A stretch of 64,000 nt of DNA from Burkholderiales bacterium (GCA_016223165.1 JACRPO010000008.1:62001-126000); one strand, 5' to 3'. Positions 56,052 to 64,000 are shown, counted from the first letter of the stretch. Translations and numbers: made by a program. Notes: a model not told the origin generated them from the sequence alone.

Positions 56052-58128
56052 GACGGGCCAGTTCCACACAGGCGGCCTGGCGCGCCGCGGCGCGCAGGCT
56101 CTCAAGTTCCTCGCCCGGGGCGATGGGCCAGACGAGCGTGAAGCAAGTTCCCCGCCCGGCACCGGACTCCACAGTGATGTCGGCGCCGTGCTGTTGCGCG
56201 ATCTTCTTCACCACCGCCAGCCCCAGGCCCGAGCCGTCGGCGCGTGTCGTGTAGAACGGATCGAAGATGCGGGGCAGCACATCGCCGGCGATGCCGACGC
56301 CGGTGTCGCGCACGCAGAAGCGCATCCTCGGCACCGCGCCTTCGAGATCGCCGGCATTGGCGCGGCCGGCGCACATGCCGATCTCGATGCGCCCGCCGTC
56401 GGGCATCGCGTGGATGGCGTTGATGACCAGGTTGAGCAGCACCTGCTTGAGCCGGTTCGGGTCGGCCCACAGGGCAGGCATGCCAGGTGCGCCCGGCATG
56501 CCCTGCGCGCAGGACGAAAAGCCGATCGTCACGCCGCGTGATCGCGCCTCCTTGCGCGTCCACAGCAGCACGTCGTCCAGCACCTGTGCGAGCCGGCAGG
56601 CCACGGGCTGGAAATCCTGCGGCGCGCTGAAGCCGTGGAAGGTGTGCAGGAACTCGCTCAGCCGGTTGACCTCGGCGAGGATGCGTTGCAGGTACTCGCG
56701 ATCTCGCTGCGAAGGCGCCTCCTCGAGCAGCATCTGCGTCACCGCCTTCATGCCGGCCAGCGGGTTGCCGATCTCGTGCGCCAGGCCCATCGCGATTTCG
56801 CCCAGCGTCGTCATCTTCTCGACCTGGAACATCTGGCGGTCGAGCTCGCGCCGCTCCTGCTGCTCGCGCTCGAGCGCGGCGGTGCGCACTTGCACCTCGC
56901 GTTCCAGTTCGCCCCGGCGGTCTTCGAGTGCGCGGTAGGTCTGCTCGAGCTTCGTGGCCATGGCGTTGAAGCGGCGGCCGAGGTCGGCGATCTCGTCACG
57001 GCCGCGGATCTCGATGCGATGCGCGAAGTGCCCCTCGGCGATCTCCCCGGTCTCGCGGCTGAGCAGCTCCAGCGGCCCGAGCAGCCGGCGCGACAGCAGG
57101 AAGCCGGCGATCGCGGTGCCCACCAGCGCCACCGCCAGCACGCCGTACAGCAGGTAGAGGTTGAACACGGCCTCGAACAGGCGCTTGCGCGGGAACGACA
57201 GGGCCAGCGCCCAGCCGACGGCACCGTCGCCGCGGTCGGCCAGGGTCTGGCCGGGCCCGATCGGGGCGTAGGCGAGGATGTCGTCCTCGAGCAGCTGCGT
57301 GCCCTTCTCGCGCTGGATGATGCGCGCGAGGTGCTCGCGCGGGATGGCCGGCGTCAGCGTCTCCACCGACTGCATGCGAAACGAAGTCGGCTCCGCGGCT
57401 TCGGCCGAGCGTGAGACGTAGAAGCCCGAGCGGTCGAACAGGTAGGCCACGCCACTTCGAGCGCCGGCCAACTCCTGGATCTGTTCGAGGACGAAGGCGG
57501 CATGCAGATTGATGACGAGCAAGCCGCGCTTGGTGCCCGCCGCGTCGACGATCGGCGTGGCGAAGCGGATCACCGGCCGCTCGGGTGACTCGGCCACCCC
57601 GCGCTCGAAATTCAGATCCAGCGGCGAGACATAGACCTGGCCGGCCTCGTGCTCCAGGCCTTCGTGCACGTAGTAGCGGTCGGACTTGTCCTGCAGCTCT
57701 TGCGGCGGCACGGTGTACAGGCGCGACTCGTGTCGATCGACGCGCACCACCTCATGCCCGTCGGCACCGAGCAGGCGCACCTGGTAGATGTGCGGGTAGG
57801 CGCGGGCGAAGGCGGCGTAGTCGCGCTCGAGGCGCTGCCGCACCTGCGGCTCCAGTGCCTGCCGACCGCGCGCCAGGGCCTTGGCAACGTCGTGCAGCGC
57901 CGACGAGCTGGCCAGGTACAGCAACTCGCTGGCCAGCTGGTCGAAGAAACGCCCCATGCCCTGTGCGCGGCTGCCGACCTCCCGCTCGAGGTGCTGCAAG
58001 GTCTCCTTGCGCAGCGCTTCGAGCGAGAAGTGGATCCCGACCAGGCCTGCGACGAGCGTGGGCACAACCGCTGTGACCAGGAAGGCGAGGTAGATCCTGG
58101 CGGCGAGCCCGCTGAGTCTCAGTCGCAT
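56044..58128 (-). CDS. Membrane sensor histidine kinase (Cache-HAMP-HisKA)
   Basis: 694 residues. Helix at 12-32, a periplasmic double-Cache-like sensor (about 35-310, with YPHIYQVRLLGADGHEVVRVD and SDRYYVHEG), a second helix near 325-345, HAMP (RRLLGPLELLSRETGEIAEG), a coiled coil, the H-box (GEIAMGLAHEIGNPLAGMKAV), N-box (LLNLVINAIHAMPDG) and G-boxes (DTGVGI, GSGLGLAVVKKI). NtrB-like output. Pairs with the sigma-54 regulator. Ligand unknown; respiratory or small-molecule signal is likely. Confidence 0.92.
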   Translation of the reverse strand: MRLRLSGLAARIYLAFLVTAVVPTLVAGLVGIHFSLEALRKETLQHLEREVGSRAQGMGRFFDQLASELLYLASSSALHDVAKALARGRQALEPQVRQRLERDYAAFARAYPHIYQVRLLGADGHEVVRVDRHESRLYTVPPQELQDKSDRYYVHEGLEHEAGQVYVSPLDLNFERGVAESPERPVIRFATPIVDAAGTKRGLLVINLHAAFVLEQIQELAGARSGVAYLFDRSGFYVSRSAEAAEPTSFRMQSVETLTPAIPREHLARIIQREKGTQLLEDDILAYAPIGPGQTLADRGDGAVGWALALSFPRKRLFEAVFNLYLLYGVLAVALVGTAIAGFLLSRRLLGPLELLSRETGEIAEGHFAHRIEIRGRDEIADLGRRFNAMATKLEQTYRALEDRRGELEREVQVRTAALEREQQERRELDRQMFQVEKMTTLGEIAMGLAHEIGNPLAGMKAVTQMLLEEAPSQRDREYLQRILAEVNRLSEFLHTFHGFSAPQDFQPVACRLAQVLDDVLLWTRKEARSRGVTIGFSSCAQGMPGAPGMPALWADPNRLKQVLLNLVINAIHAMPDGGRIEIGMCAGRANAGDLEGAVPRMRFCVRDTGVGIAGDVLPRIFDPFYTTRADGSGLGLAVVKKIAQQHGADITVESGAGRGTCFTLVWPIAPGEELESLRAAARQAACVELARHG

Positions 58129-58250
58129 CGCCGCTGCCGCTCGATCGCCATGGTCGGAAAGACTAGCACGGCGATCGATCGCTCAGTTCAGATCAGATCT
58201 CAGCCGGTGGATCTGTGGGCCGCAGCGCCGCGGGCAGCCCGCCGGGCAGC

Positions 58251-59264
58251 TCAGCGGGCGTGCGCCACATCGCGCACTCGGGGTTCGATATCGTCGCGCA
58301 CCGCCTGCGCGGGCGTGTAGTCGGGGCCGCGCTGGATGCGCTCGAAGTACGAAGCAAACGCGTCGCTGCCCGGTGGCCACAGGCGCAGGAACTCGCCGTC
58401 GAAAGCCGCGGCATCCCACTCGAGGGCCAGCGCCTCGTGATGCACGCCCGCCTGATGCACGCCGAAGCGCCGTTCGCGGCCGCGCCAGGCGCGCGTAGCG
58501 ATGCGCGTGACGAGGCCGCTGCGCTCGCCGCGGAAGTTGGGCATGCCCGCCGCGCCGTTGTTGAGCACCCAGCGCTCGCCCGCGTCGGTGTGCAGGCGCT
58601 GGAATACCGGCAGGCAGGTGTGGCTGCAGGCGAAGGCGTGCACGTTGGCGCGCGCCAGCCAGCGCCGCACCTCGGCGCGGTGTGCGGCATCGGCCAGGTG
58701 CTCCTGGGCGAAGCCCCAGCCGGCGAGCGACGTCGCGTCGCCATGCACGACGGCGATGCGCAGGCCGCCGACATCGGCGCGTAACCACATCGGCAAGGTG
58801 GCCAGCTGGCAGCGCTGCTCGCGCGTGGTCGCGGTGCGAAGGCGGGCGTGAATGCGGTTGGAGCGTTCGACCACGCCCTCGCCCACCCAGTCGGGATAGG
58901 CGCAGCCACACCCGGCCCCGCCCTCGGCGGCGGCGCTTTCGTCGCCGAGTTCGGTTTCGACGTTGCCGCGTGTCGCTTCGAAGGCCAGCACCTGCTGCTG
59001 GATGCCCGCGAAGGCCTGCGGCTCGGAGTCGAACCAGTGGAAGTCGCCGTTGAAGATCAGCCGCTTGCGCCCCTGTTCGCGCTCAAACAGCGCCAGCACA
59101 CGCGCCAGCGCGGCGGCATTGCCGTACAGACCGCCGACCACATAGAGCACCTCGAGCTCGCGCAGATGGGGTGGCGCGGCGCTGTCGAACAACGCCGGGT
59201 CGTAGCGGTAGTGCAGCGGGCAGCTGCGGCCGGGCGCCTCGGCGGTGGACACATCGGCGCGCAT
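58251..59264 (-). CDS. Metallophosphoesterase-like protein
   Basis: 337 residues from ATG 59264, one-base overlap with the ATP-binding protein gene. Calcineurin-type order: LYVVGGLYGNAAAL, LIFNGDFHWFD, ATRGNVETEL, IAVVHGDATS, ACSHTCLPVF. The first motif has GGLYGN where GDxHG is normal, and the last SHTC for GHxH, so some metal ligands are replaced. Also a CGCAYPDW cluster. Last gene of the arsS operon. May act on a phosphorylated product of the pathway (inferred). Confidence 0.7.
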   Translation of the reverse strand: MRADVSTAEAPGRSCPLHYRYDPALFDSAAPPHLRELEVLYVVGGLYGNAAALARVLALFEREQGRKRLIFNGDFHWFDSEPQAFAGIQQQVLAFEATRGNVETELGDESAAAEGGAGCGCAYPDWVGEGVVERSNRIHARLRTATTREQRCQLATLPMWLRADVGGLRIAVVHGDATSLAGWGFAQEHLADAAHRAEVRRWLARANVHAFACSHTCLPVFQRLHTDAGERWVLNNGAAGMPNFRGERSGLVTRIATRAWRGRERRFGVHQAGVHHEALALEWDAAAFDGEFLRLWPPGSDAFASYFERIQRGPDYTPAQAVRDDIEPRVRDVAHAR

Positions 59265-60112
59265 CAGGGCGGGTCTGCGTGCGCAGAGGGCAGCGGTGCG
59301 AGCCACGGCATCACCGACGTCGGCGCCGGTGCGAAATGCTCGACCCGTGCGGCCGGTGCGTACAGGCGCGCGAGCTCGCCGGCCAGGTCATCGAAGTGGG
59401 CCGCGTCGCAGGCCCGGTCGAGCACGATGCGGCCGGCCTGCAAGCCGATCACGCGGTCGGCCAGGCGCGGCAGCAGCGCCGGCTGGTGCACCACGGTCAC
59501 GAGCGTGATGCCCGGCGCCGCATCGGCGGCGGCGCGCAGCCAGCCGCAGGCTTCTTCGGCCGCGGCAGGGTCAAGATTGGCCGTGGGCTCGTCGGCCAGG
59601 ATCAGGCGCGGGTGTTGCAGGCGCAGGCGCGCGATCGAGATCTTCTGCCGCTCGCCGCCGGACAGGCGGTCCACGCGCTCGTCGGCGCGCGCGAGCAGGC
59701 CCACGCCCGCGAGCGCGGCGTCGGCCTCGGCGCGCAGCGCGCTCGGGTAGAGCCGCGCCCAACCGCGCCACCCCGGCATGCGCGCCAGCGCGCCGATCAA
59801 AACGTTCTCGCGTGCGCTCAGCCGCGACACCAGGTGCAGGCCCTGGTGCACCTGGCCGATCTCGGCACGCAGCGCGCGCAGTGGCGCAGCGCGCAGAGGC
59901 GCGGTGAGTTCCCGCCCCAGCACGCACACGCGCCCCGCGGCCGGCCGCACGAAACCGTTGAGCACGCGCAGCAGGGTCGACTTGCCGGCGCCATTGGGGC
60001 CGACGATGGCCACGCGCTCGCCGGCTTCGATGCGCAGGCGCGGCACCTGCAGCAGCGTGCGCGCCGCGGTTTGCACGACGAGCTGGTCGATGGCGATGAT
60101 CGCGGCCGTCAT
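59264..60112 (-). CDS. phnC: PhnC-like ABC transporter ATPase
   Basis: 282 residues from ATG 60112. Walker A VGPNGAGKST, LSARENVLIGAL, signature RLSGGERQKISIARL, Walker B LILADEPTANLDP, and the H-loop VTVVHQPAL. Closest to phosphonate/phosphite importers. The start overlaps the permease stop by four bases. The ~45 C-terminal residues beyond the ATPase fold are unusual. Confidence 0.85.
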   Translation of the reverse strand: MTAAIIAIDQLVVQTAARTLLQVPRLRIEAGERVAIVGPNGAGKSTLLRVLNGFVRPAAGRVCVLGRELTAPLRAAPLRALRAEIGQVHQGLHLVSRLSARENVLIGALARMPGWRGWARLYPSALRAEADAALAGVGLLARADERVDRLSGGERQKISIARLRLQHPRLILADEPTANLDPAAAEEACGWLRAAADAAPGITLVTVVHQPALLPRLADRVIGLQAGRIVLDRACDAAHFDDLAGELARLYAPAARVEHFAPAPTSVMPWLAPLPSAHADPP

Positions 60113-61002
60113 GAGAGCGCCTGCCGGATGCGGCGCGACAGCGCGTCGAAGACCACCACCATGGCGATCACCACCAGCAGGATCGTCGCCAGGCGGCTCC
60201 ACTGGAACAGGCTCACCGCCTCGGAGATCAGCAGGCCCAGGCCACCGGCGCCGATGAGGCCGAGGATGGTCGAGTCGCGGATGTTGAACTCCCACACGTA
60301 CAGATGGTGGCCGACGAACTGCGGCAGCACCGCCGGCCAGACGGCGTTGAAGAACACCTGCGGCGGCGAGGCGCCGGTGGCGCGCACGGCTTCGACGCTG
60401 GCCATGTCGAGCGCCTCGATGCTCTCGGCATAGAGCTTGCCGTAGGTGCCCATCGAGTGCAGCGCAATGGCCAGGATGCCCGCCGTGGGCCCGAGGCCGA
60501 CGATGCCCACCAGCACGAGGCCGAACACCAGCGTGTGCACCGCGCGTGCCGTGTCGAGCAAAGCCTTCGCCGCCCAGGCCAGGAGCCTGGGCGCGTTCAG
60601 GTTGCGCGCGGCCAGCAGCCCGAGCGGCAAGGCCAGCAGCGCCGCCAGCAGCGAGCCGAGCGTGGCGATCTGGAACGTCACCCAGGTGGCGCGCGCCAGC
60701 GCCTGCAGGAAACTCGCTTCCACCGCGCGCCGGTCTTCGACGCGCAGCAGCGTGCCGTCGTCGCTGCGGAACTCGAGACCCTCGGCGCCGAACCAGACGT
60801 CGAGGAAACTCGGGTGCGCAAAATCGCCGATCGCCTTGCCCAGGTTGGCCAGCGGGTTGCGGCCGAGCGAGAGGTCGCCCGCAGCGGCGAGGCTGGCCAG
60901 GCAGGCCAGCACCAGCGCGCCGTACAGCAGCACGAGGCCCAGGAAGCGCGCACGGCCCGGCCAGGCCAGCGGGTGCAGCAGCGTCGAAGCGGTGGCGCTC
61001 AT
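60109..61002 (-). CDS. phnE: PhnE-like ABC permease
   Basis: 297 residues with about six hydrophobic segments. The EAA loop reads EALDMASVEAVRATGASPPQVFFNAVWP and is preceded by LHSMGTYGKLYAESIE, the PhnE-type arrangement. A periplasmic loop of about 65 residues follows the first helix. Belongs with the PhnC/PhnD-like genes. Confidence 0.87.
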   Translation of the reverse strand: MSATASTLLHPLAWPGRARFLGLVLLYGALVLACLASLAAAGDLSLGRNPLANLGKAIGDFAHPSFLDVWFGAEGLEFRSDDGTLLRVEDRRAVEASFLQALARATWVTFQIATLGSLLAALLALPLGLLAARNLNAPRLLAWAAKALLDTARAVHTLVFGLVLVGIVGLGPTAGILAIALHSMGTYGKLYAESIEALDMASVEAVRATGASPPQVFFNAVWPAVLPQFVGHHLYVWEFNIRDSTILGLIGAGGLGLLISEAVSLFQWSRLATILLVVIAMVVVFDALSRRIRQALS

Positions 61003-61080
61003 GGGCGCGCCTCGTGACGCGCTGCGGCGCGAGCGGGCGGCGGTGGAGGCGCTGAGGGCCCGAGGCGGGTCATCGGGGCA

Positions 61081-62019
61081 TCACTGCTGCCGCGGCAGCA
61101 ACTTGCCCGTGGCCAGGCCGGCATCGCGGATCGGCTTGTAGAACGCGTTGTCGGCATCGACGAAGCCGCCATAGCGTGCCGGCAGCAGCTTGGGTTGCGC
61201 CGCCAGCAGCGGCCCGACCTCGGCCAGCGCCGCTTGCAGGCGCGCGACGAAGGCCTTGTCCTTGAACAGGGCCTCGCTCACCGCCACGGCATCGTTGGGC
61301 AGCGGCGGCGACTGCCAGATGATCCTGCTGCGCTCGGCCTTGATCAGGCCCTGCTCGATCATGCCGTTGCGGTTGCGGTTGTAGTCGGCGCCGGCATCGA
61401 GCTGGCCCGCCGTGACCTGCGTTTCGATCGCCTGGTGCTTGGTGTGCACGACGCGCGCGAAGTGCTTCTCGGGGTCGATGCCTTGCTGCATGAAGAAGTG
61501 CAGCGGGATCAGGTAGCCCGAGGTCGAGCCCTTGTCGCCGAAGGCGAAGTGGCGGCCCTTGCCCTTGGCGCCGAGCAGATCCTGCACGCTGTTCAGGCCC
61601 GATTCGGGGTGGGTGACGATGATCGCGAAATATTCGGGCTTGCCGTCGTAGAGGATCGCCGAAACCGCCTGCGCACCGGCCGTGTGATTGGCCAGCACAT
61701 AGCCCCAGGGGCCCATCAGCGCAATGTCGGTCTCGCCATTGGCCAGCGACTTGGCCAGGCCCTCCCAACTGTCCACGGTGCGCAACTCCACCGGGCGGTT
61801 CAGGCGTCTTGCCAGATGCTCGGCCAGCGGCCGGTAGGTGGCGTCGTTCTTCTCGCGGTCGGGCTGGAACAGGCCGACGCCGAAGCGGATCGGCGCCAGC
61901 GCCGCGGCCTGTTGCCCGAAGGCCGGCAAGGCGGCGGCCAGCGCCACGGTGCCGGCCAACAGGGCTCGACGATGAAGTGCGTGGCGATGAAGTGCGCGGC
62001 GATGAATGGGGCTGTTCAT
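61081..62019 (-). CDS. phnD: PhnD-like periplasmic binding protein
   Basis: 312 residues. Arg/His-rich start with a short tandem repeat (RRALHRHALHRRALLAG), signal peptide to AFGQ, then FGVGLFQPDREKNDATYRPL, ETDIALMGPWGYVLAN, FAFGDKGSTSGYLIP: the PhnD/PtxB oxyanion-binding pattern. Ligand may be a phosphonate, phosphite or an arsenical; cannot be told. ATG overlaps the arsS stop. Confidence 0.85.
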   Translation of the reverse strand: MNSPIHRRALHRHALHRRALLAGTVALAAALPAFGQQAAALAPIRFGVGLFQPDREKNDATYRPLAEHLARRLNRPVELRTVDSWEGLAKSLANGETDIALMGPWGYVLANHTAGAQAVSAILYDGKPEYFAIIVTHPESGLNSVQDLLGAKGKGRHFAFGDKGSTSGYLIPLHFFMQQGIDPEKHFARVVHTKHQAIETQVTAGQLDAGADYNRNRNGMIEQGLIKAERSRIIWQSPPLPNDAVAVSEALFKDKAFVARLQAALAEVGPLLAAQPKLLPARYGGFVDADNAFYKPIRDAGLATGKLLPRQQ

Positions 62020-63035
62020 GCAGGGTCTCCGGTGGCAAAGGCTTCGAGCGCGCCGCCGCAGCTGCTGCCCTGGCCGGCGGTGCAGCCGTAGCAGTGGTCG
62101 GCGATGCGGATGTCAACGCCTGCCGGGTCGTGCGCCAGCAGGTCGCGCAGGTGCGGCCGCGGCGCGCCGCCGAGACGCGCGCGCAGGCCCAACATCTGGT
62201 TGAAGTCGCAGTCGTAGAGATCGCCCTGGTAGTCGACGCTGACCAGGCTGCGGCACATCACCGTGTCGAGGTTGTCGGCCCGATACGCGCCGCGCAGCAG
62301 CCGCATGTAGCTGGCGAAGCCGCCCTTGCTGACCAGCGTGCTGCCGAAGCGCTGGATCGGCATGTTGGTGAGCGCGAACAAGTGGTCGAAGCGGATACCG
62401 AAGTGCGCCAGCAGCTCGCGCTTGTAGTCGGCTTCGAGCGCGCCCTGCGGCGGCGGCAGCGACGCGCCTTGCGGGTTGTAGACGAGGTTGAGCACCAGGC
62501 TGCTGCCCTCGCCGTCTCCGCCGTCTGCGCCTTCTTTTCGCCCTTGCCCGTAACCGAGTGCATTGAGTTGTCGCAGCCCGGCGATGCTGCGCTCGAAGAC
62601 GCCTTCGCCACGCTGGCGGTCGACATTGGCGGGCGAATAACAAGGCAGCGACGCGGTCACCTCGACACCCTCGGCGGCCAGGAACTCGGCCAGGCCTTCC
62701 TGGCCGGGCTCGGAGAGGATCGTCAGGTTGCAGCGGTCGATGACCCTGACGCCCAGCGCACGCGCCCCTTGCACCAGCGAGCGGAAGTGCGGGTTCAGCT
62801 CCGGCGCGCCGCCGGTCAGGTCCAGCGTGGCGATGCGGCGCGCGGCAAGCACGCGCAGCACCAGCGCCGCGAGCTCGGCATCCATCATCTCGGTGCGGTT
62901 CGGCCCCGCGGCGACATGGCAATGCAGGCAACTCTGGTTGCACCTGTAGCCGAGGTTGACCTGCAGCGTCTCGAGCTTGCGGCGGCGGATCGGCGGGAAG
63001 TCGGTGGCCGCGAGCAGCGGCAAGGTGGCGTGCAT
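62016..63035 (-). CDS. arsS: ArsS-type radical SAM protein
   Basis: 339 residues from ATG 63035 (AGGAG upstream); TTG 63062 would add nine residues. C32-x3-C36-x2-C39 (YRCNQSCLHCHVAAGP) and LTGGAPELNPHF are the radical SAM core. The C-terminal domain has LVYNPQGASLPP, YDCDFNQMLGL and HCYGCTAGQGSSCGG, the Cys-rich signature of the arsenosugar-synthesis ArsS family (some members use selenocysteine there; here Cys). First gene of an operon with PhnDEC-like and phosphoesterase genes. No arsM is within the window. Confidence 0.85.
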   Translation of the reverse strand: MHATLPLLAATDFPPIRRRKLETLQVNLGYRCNQSCLHCHVAAGPNRTEMMDAELAALVLRVLAARRIATLDLTGGAPELNPHFRSLVQGARALGVRVIDRCNLTILSEPGQEGLAEFLAAEGVEVTASLPCYSPANVDRQRGEGVFERSIAGLRQLNALGYGQGRKEGADGGDGEGSSLVLNLVYNPQGASLPPPQGALEADYKRELLAHFGIRFDHLFALTNMPIQRFGSTLVSKGGFASYMRLLRGAYRADNLDTVMCRSLVSVDYQGDLYDCDFNQMLGLRARLGGAPRPHLRDLLAHDPAGVDIRIADHCYGCTAGQGSSCGGALEAFATGDPA

Positions 63036-63077
63036 GGGCGCAACAACTCCTGGTGACGGCAAGGCACTCGGGTTCTA

Positions 63078-63103
63078 TTCGCCACGCCGCGGCCCGTGGT
63101 TAC
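63078..63103 (-). promoter_or_regulatory. ECF-type promoter motif GTAACC-N16-CGAA
   Basis: Minus strand: GTAACC (63103-63098), 16-base spacer, CGAA (63081-63078), about 43 bases before the arsS ATG. Would make the arsS operon a target of the divergent sigma factor. Confidence 0.7.
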
Positions 63104-63147
63104 ACCACGGGCAGAATGCGCGGCCGCGCCCTTCGCGGCTTCGCGCT

Positions 63148-63173
63148 GTAACCAGTTCGCCCACCCCGACGAA
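63148..63173 (+). promoter_or_regulatory. ECF-type autoregulatory promoter motif
   Basis: GTAACC (63148-63153), 16-base spacer, CGAA (63170-63173), directly before the ATG at 63174. If used, transcription would begin near 63181 and the sigma factor would start at ATG 63228. Confidence 0.65.
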
Positions 63174-63743
63174 ATGCCTGACGACGCCACCCGGGACGAC
63201 TTCGAGTCCGGCCTGAAGCCGCTCTGGATGCGCGCCCAGTCGGGGGACGAAGCGGCCTACGCCCAGGCACTGACCCGCATCGGCCACCGCCTGCGCGGCT
63301 ACTTGCGCCGCCGCATGCAGAGCCTGCCGGACGAGGTGGAGGATTTGGTGCAGGAAACCCTGCTCGCGCTGCACCTGCAGCGTGGCACCTACGACCCGGC
63401 CGTGCCCGTGAGCGCCTGGGTGCTGGCGATCGCGCGGCACAAGCTGGTCGATCTGTGGCGGCGCCGTGGCCGTCGCGACGCCCTGCACGATGCGCTCGAC
63501 GATGTCGACGAAACGGCGTTGGCCGCCGCCCCCGAGCATGGCTCGGCCCGGCGCGATCTCTCCAAGCTTTTGAGCGAACTGCCCGAAGCGCAACGCCGGG
63601 CGATCGTGCTGACCAAGGTGGAGGGTTTGTCGGTGGCGGAGGCGTCGGCGCGCACGGGAGCCTCTGAGTCGGCGATCAAGGTGCAGGTGCACCGGGGCTT
63701 GAAGCGCCTGGCGCTGCTGGTGAAGGTGGCAGGCGCCACATGA
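63174..63743 (+). CDS. ECF sigma factor (SigF/NrsF-linked type)
   Basis: 189 residues from ATG 63174, or 171 from ATG 63228. Region 2: GDEAAYAQALTRIGHRLRGYLRRRM, EVEDLVQETLLALH, VSAWVLAIARHKLVD. Region 4: LSELPEAQRRAIVLTKVEGLSVAEASARTG and SAIKVQVHRGLKRL. The stop overlaps the start of an NrsF-type anti-sigma gene, the arrangement of Caulobacter SigF, which answers to heavy metals and oxidative stress. The promoter motif position suggests the later start. Confidence 0.92.
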   Translation: MPDDATRDDFESGLKPLWMRAQSGDEAAYAQALTRIGHRLRGYLRRRMQSLPDEVEDLVQETLLALHLQRGTYDPAVPVSAWVLAIARHKLVDLWRRRGRRDALHDALDDVDETALAAAPEHGSARRDLSKLLSELPEAQRRAIVLTKVEGLSVAEASARTGASESAIKVQVHRGLKRLALLVKVAGAT

Positions 63744-64000
63744 AGACGGACGCGCTCATCGAACTGCTGGCCCGTGGCGCCGGCCCGGCGCCGCGCGCGG
63801 TGGCGGCACGCCGCCTGTGGCCCGCCGCGGCCCTGGGCCTGGCGCTGAGCGCCCTGCTCGCCCTCACCCTGTTCGGGCCGATCCCCGCATCGATGTACGC
63901 GACGCCGGTGCCGTGGATGAAGCTCGCGTACGCGGGCACGCTGGCGGCGGCGGCGGGTTGGTTGACCGCCCGGCTGGCGCGGCCTGTCGCACGTTTGCAG
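63740..64000 (+). CDS. NrsF/DUF1109-type membrane anti-sigma factor, partial
   Basis: First 87 residues, cut by the window end. ATG overlaps the sigma stop (ATGA). MKTDALIELLARGAGP at the N-terminus and hydrophobic helices (LWPAAALGLALSALLALTLFG; LAYAGTLAAAAGWLTARLA) fit the six-helix DUF1109/NrsF anti-sigma proteins. Confidence 0.82.
   Translation, partial: MKTDALIELLARGAGPAPRAVAARRLWPAAALGLALSALLALTLFGPIPASMYATPVPWMKLAYAGTLAAAAGWLTARLARPVARLQ

Overview
The window is high-GC DNA of betaproteobacterial type, most like Burkholderiales of the Rubrivivax/Leptothrix/Methylibium kind. This is inferred from protein style (DUF4148, NrsF-type ECF regulation, c-type cytochrome wealth); no rRNA is present to confirm it. 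The left edge carries a two-component pair (NarL/LuxR-type regulator and a histidine kinase running off the window) and an initiator tRNA-Met.

From the tRNA to about 19.2 kb lies integrated accessory DNA, probably two stacked elements. The first (2.7-10.9 kb) holds four 11-bp-spaced GTGCCCA repeats beside the tRNA, a HipA-like kinase with an unknown partner, a Gabija-type defence locus (GajA split into ATPase and TOPRIM ORFs, followed by a UvrD-like GajB), a complete IS66-family insertion with 8-bp target duplication that landed exactly at the 3' end of gajB, and a truncated integrase. The second (10.9-18.7 kb) has an XRE repressor divergent from an excisionase-like gene and a full tyrosine integrase, then two YggL-like proteins, a GIY-YIG-like protein, a NERD-domain protein, a second XRE regulator and three overlapping small exported-protein genes.

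From 18.9 to 24.7 kb is a decayed copper/metal-resistance cluster (MerR, DsbD and DsbC remnants, a Met-rich multicopper oxidase, a PCYCGC protein, a PII-like protein and small membrane proteins). At 24.8-25.9 kb a TfoX-like gene ending in an attC-like palindrome sits between two 123-bp copies of a DoxX 3' end that are exactly 1000 bp apart.

From 26 to 36 kb are ordinary genes (AhpD-like/TetR pair, Spondin_N, two DUF3179 proteins, YiiX-like hydrolase, radical SAM/DUF547, DUF302, nitroreductase). From 36.0 to 42.7 kb runs an operon with the hallmark content of dissimilatory iodate reductase: a molybdopterin large subunit, a Rieske subunit, two dihaem peroxidases, a cytochrome c and a cupredoxin-like protein. 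A protoporphyrinogen oxidase, an ArsR/SRPBCC pair and an NTF2-like protein follow.

From 46.1 to 58.1 kb lies a probable alternative respiratory module: a cytochrome bd subunit-I-like protein with no CydB, three cytochromes c (one with an ethylbenzene-dehydrogenase-type haem domain), a tandem universal-stress/PCP_red protein and a radical SAM/PCP_red protein. It is preceded by a good sigma-54 promoter with two palindromic upstream sites and by an NtrC-type activator and sensor kinase; between them is an unusual set of interleaved long inverted repeats. The right end has an ArsS radical SAM/PhnDEC-like/phosphoesterase operon divergent from an ECF sigma factor and its NrsF-type anti-sigma. The motif GTAACC-N16-CGAA occurs in front of these two units and three other transcription units in the window (once with one mismatch), suggesting a small ECF regulon.
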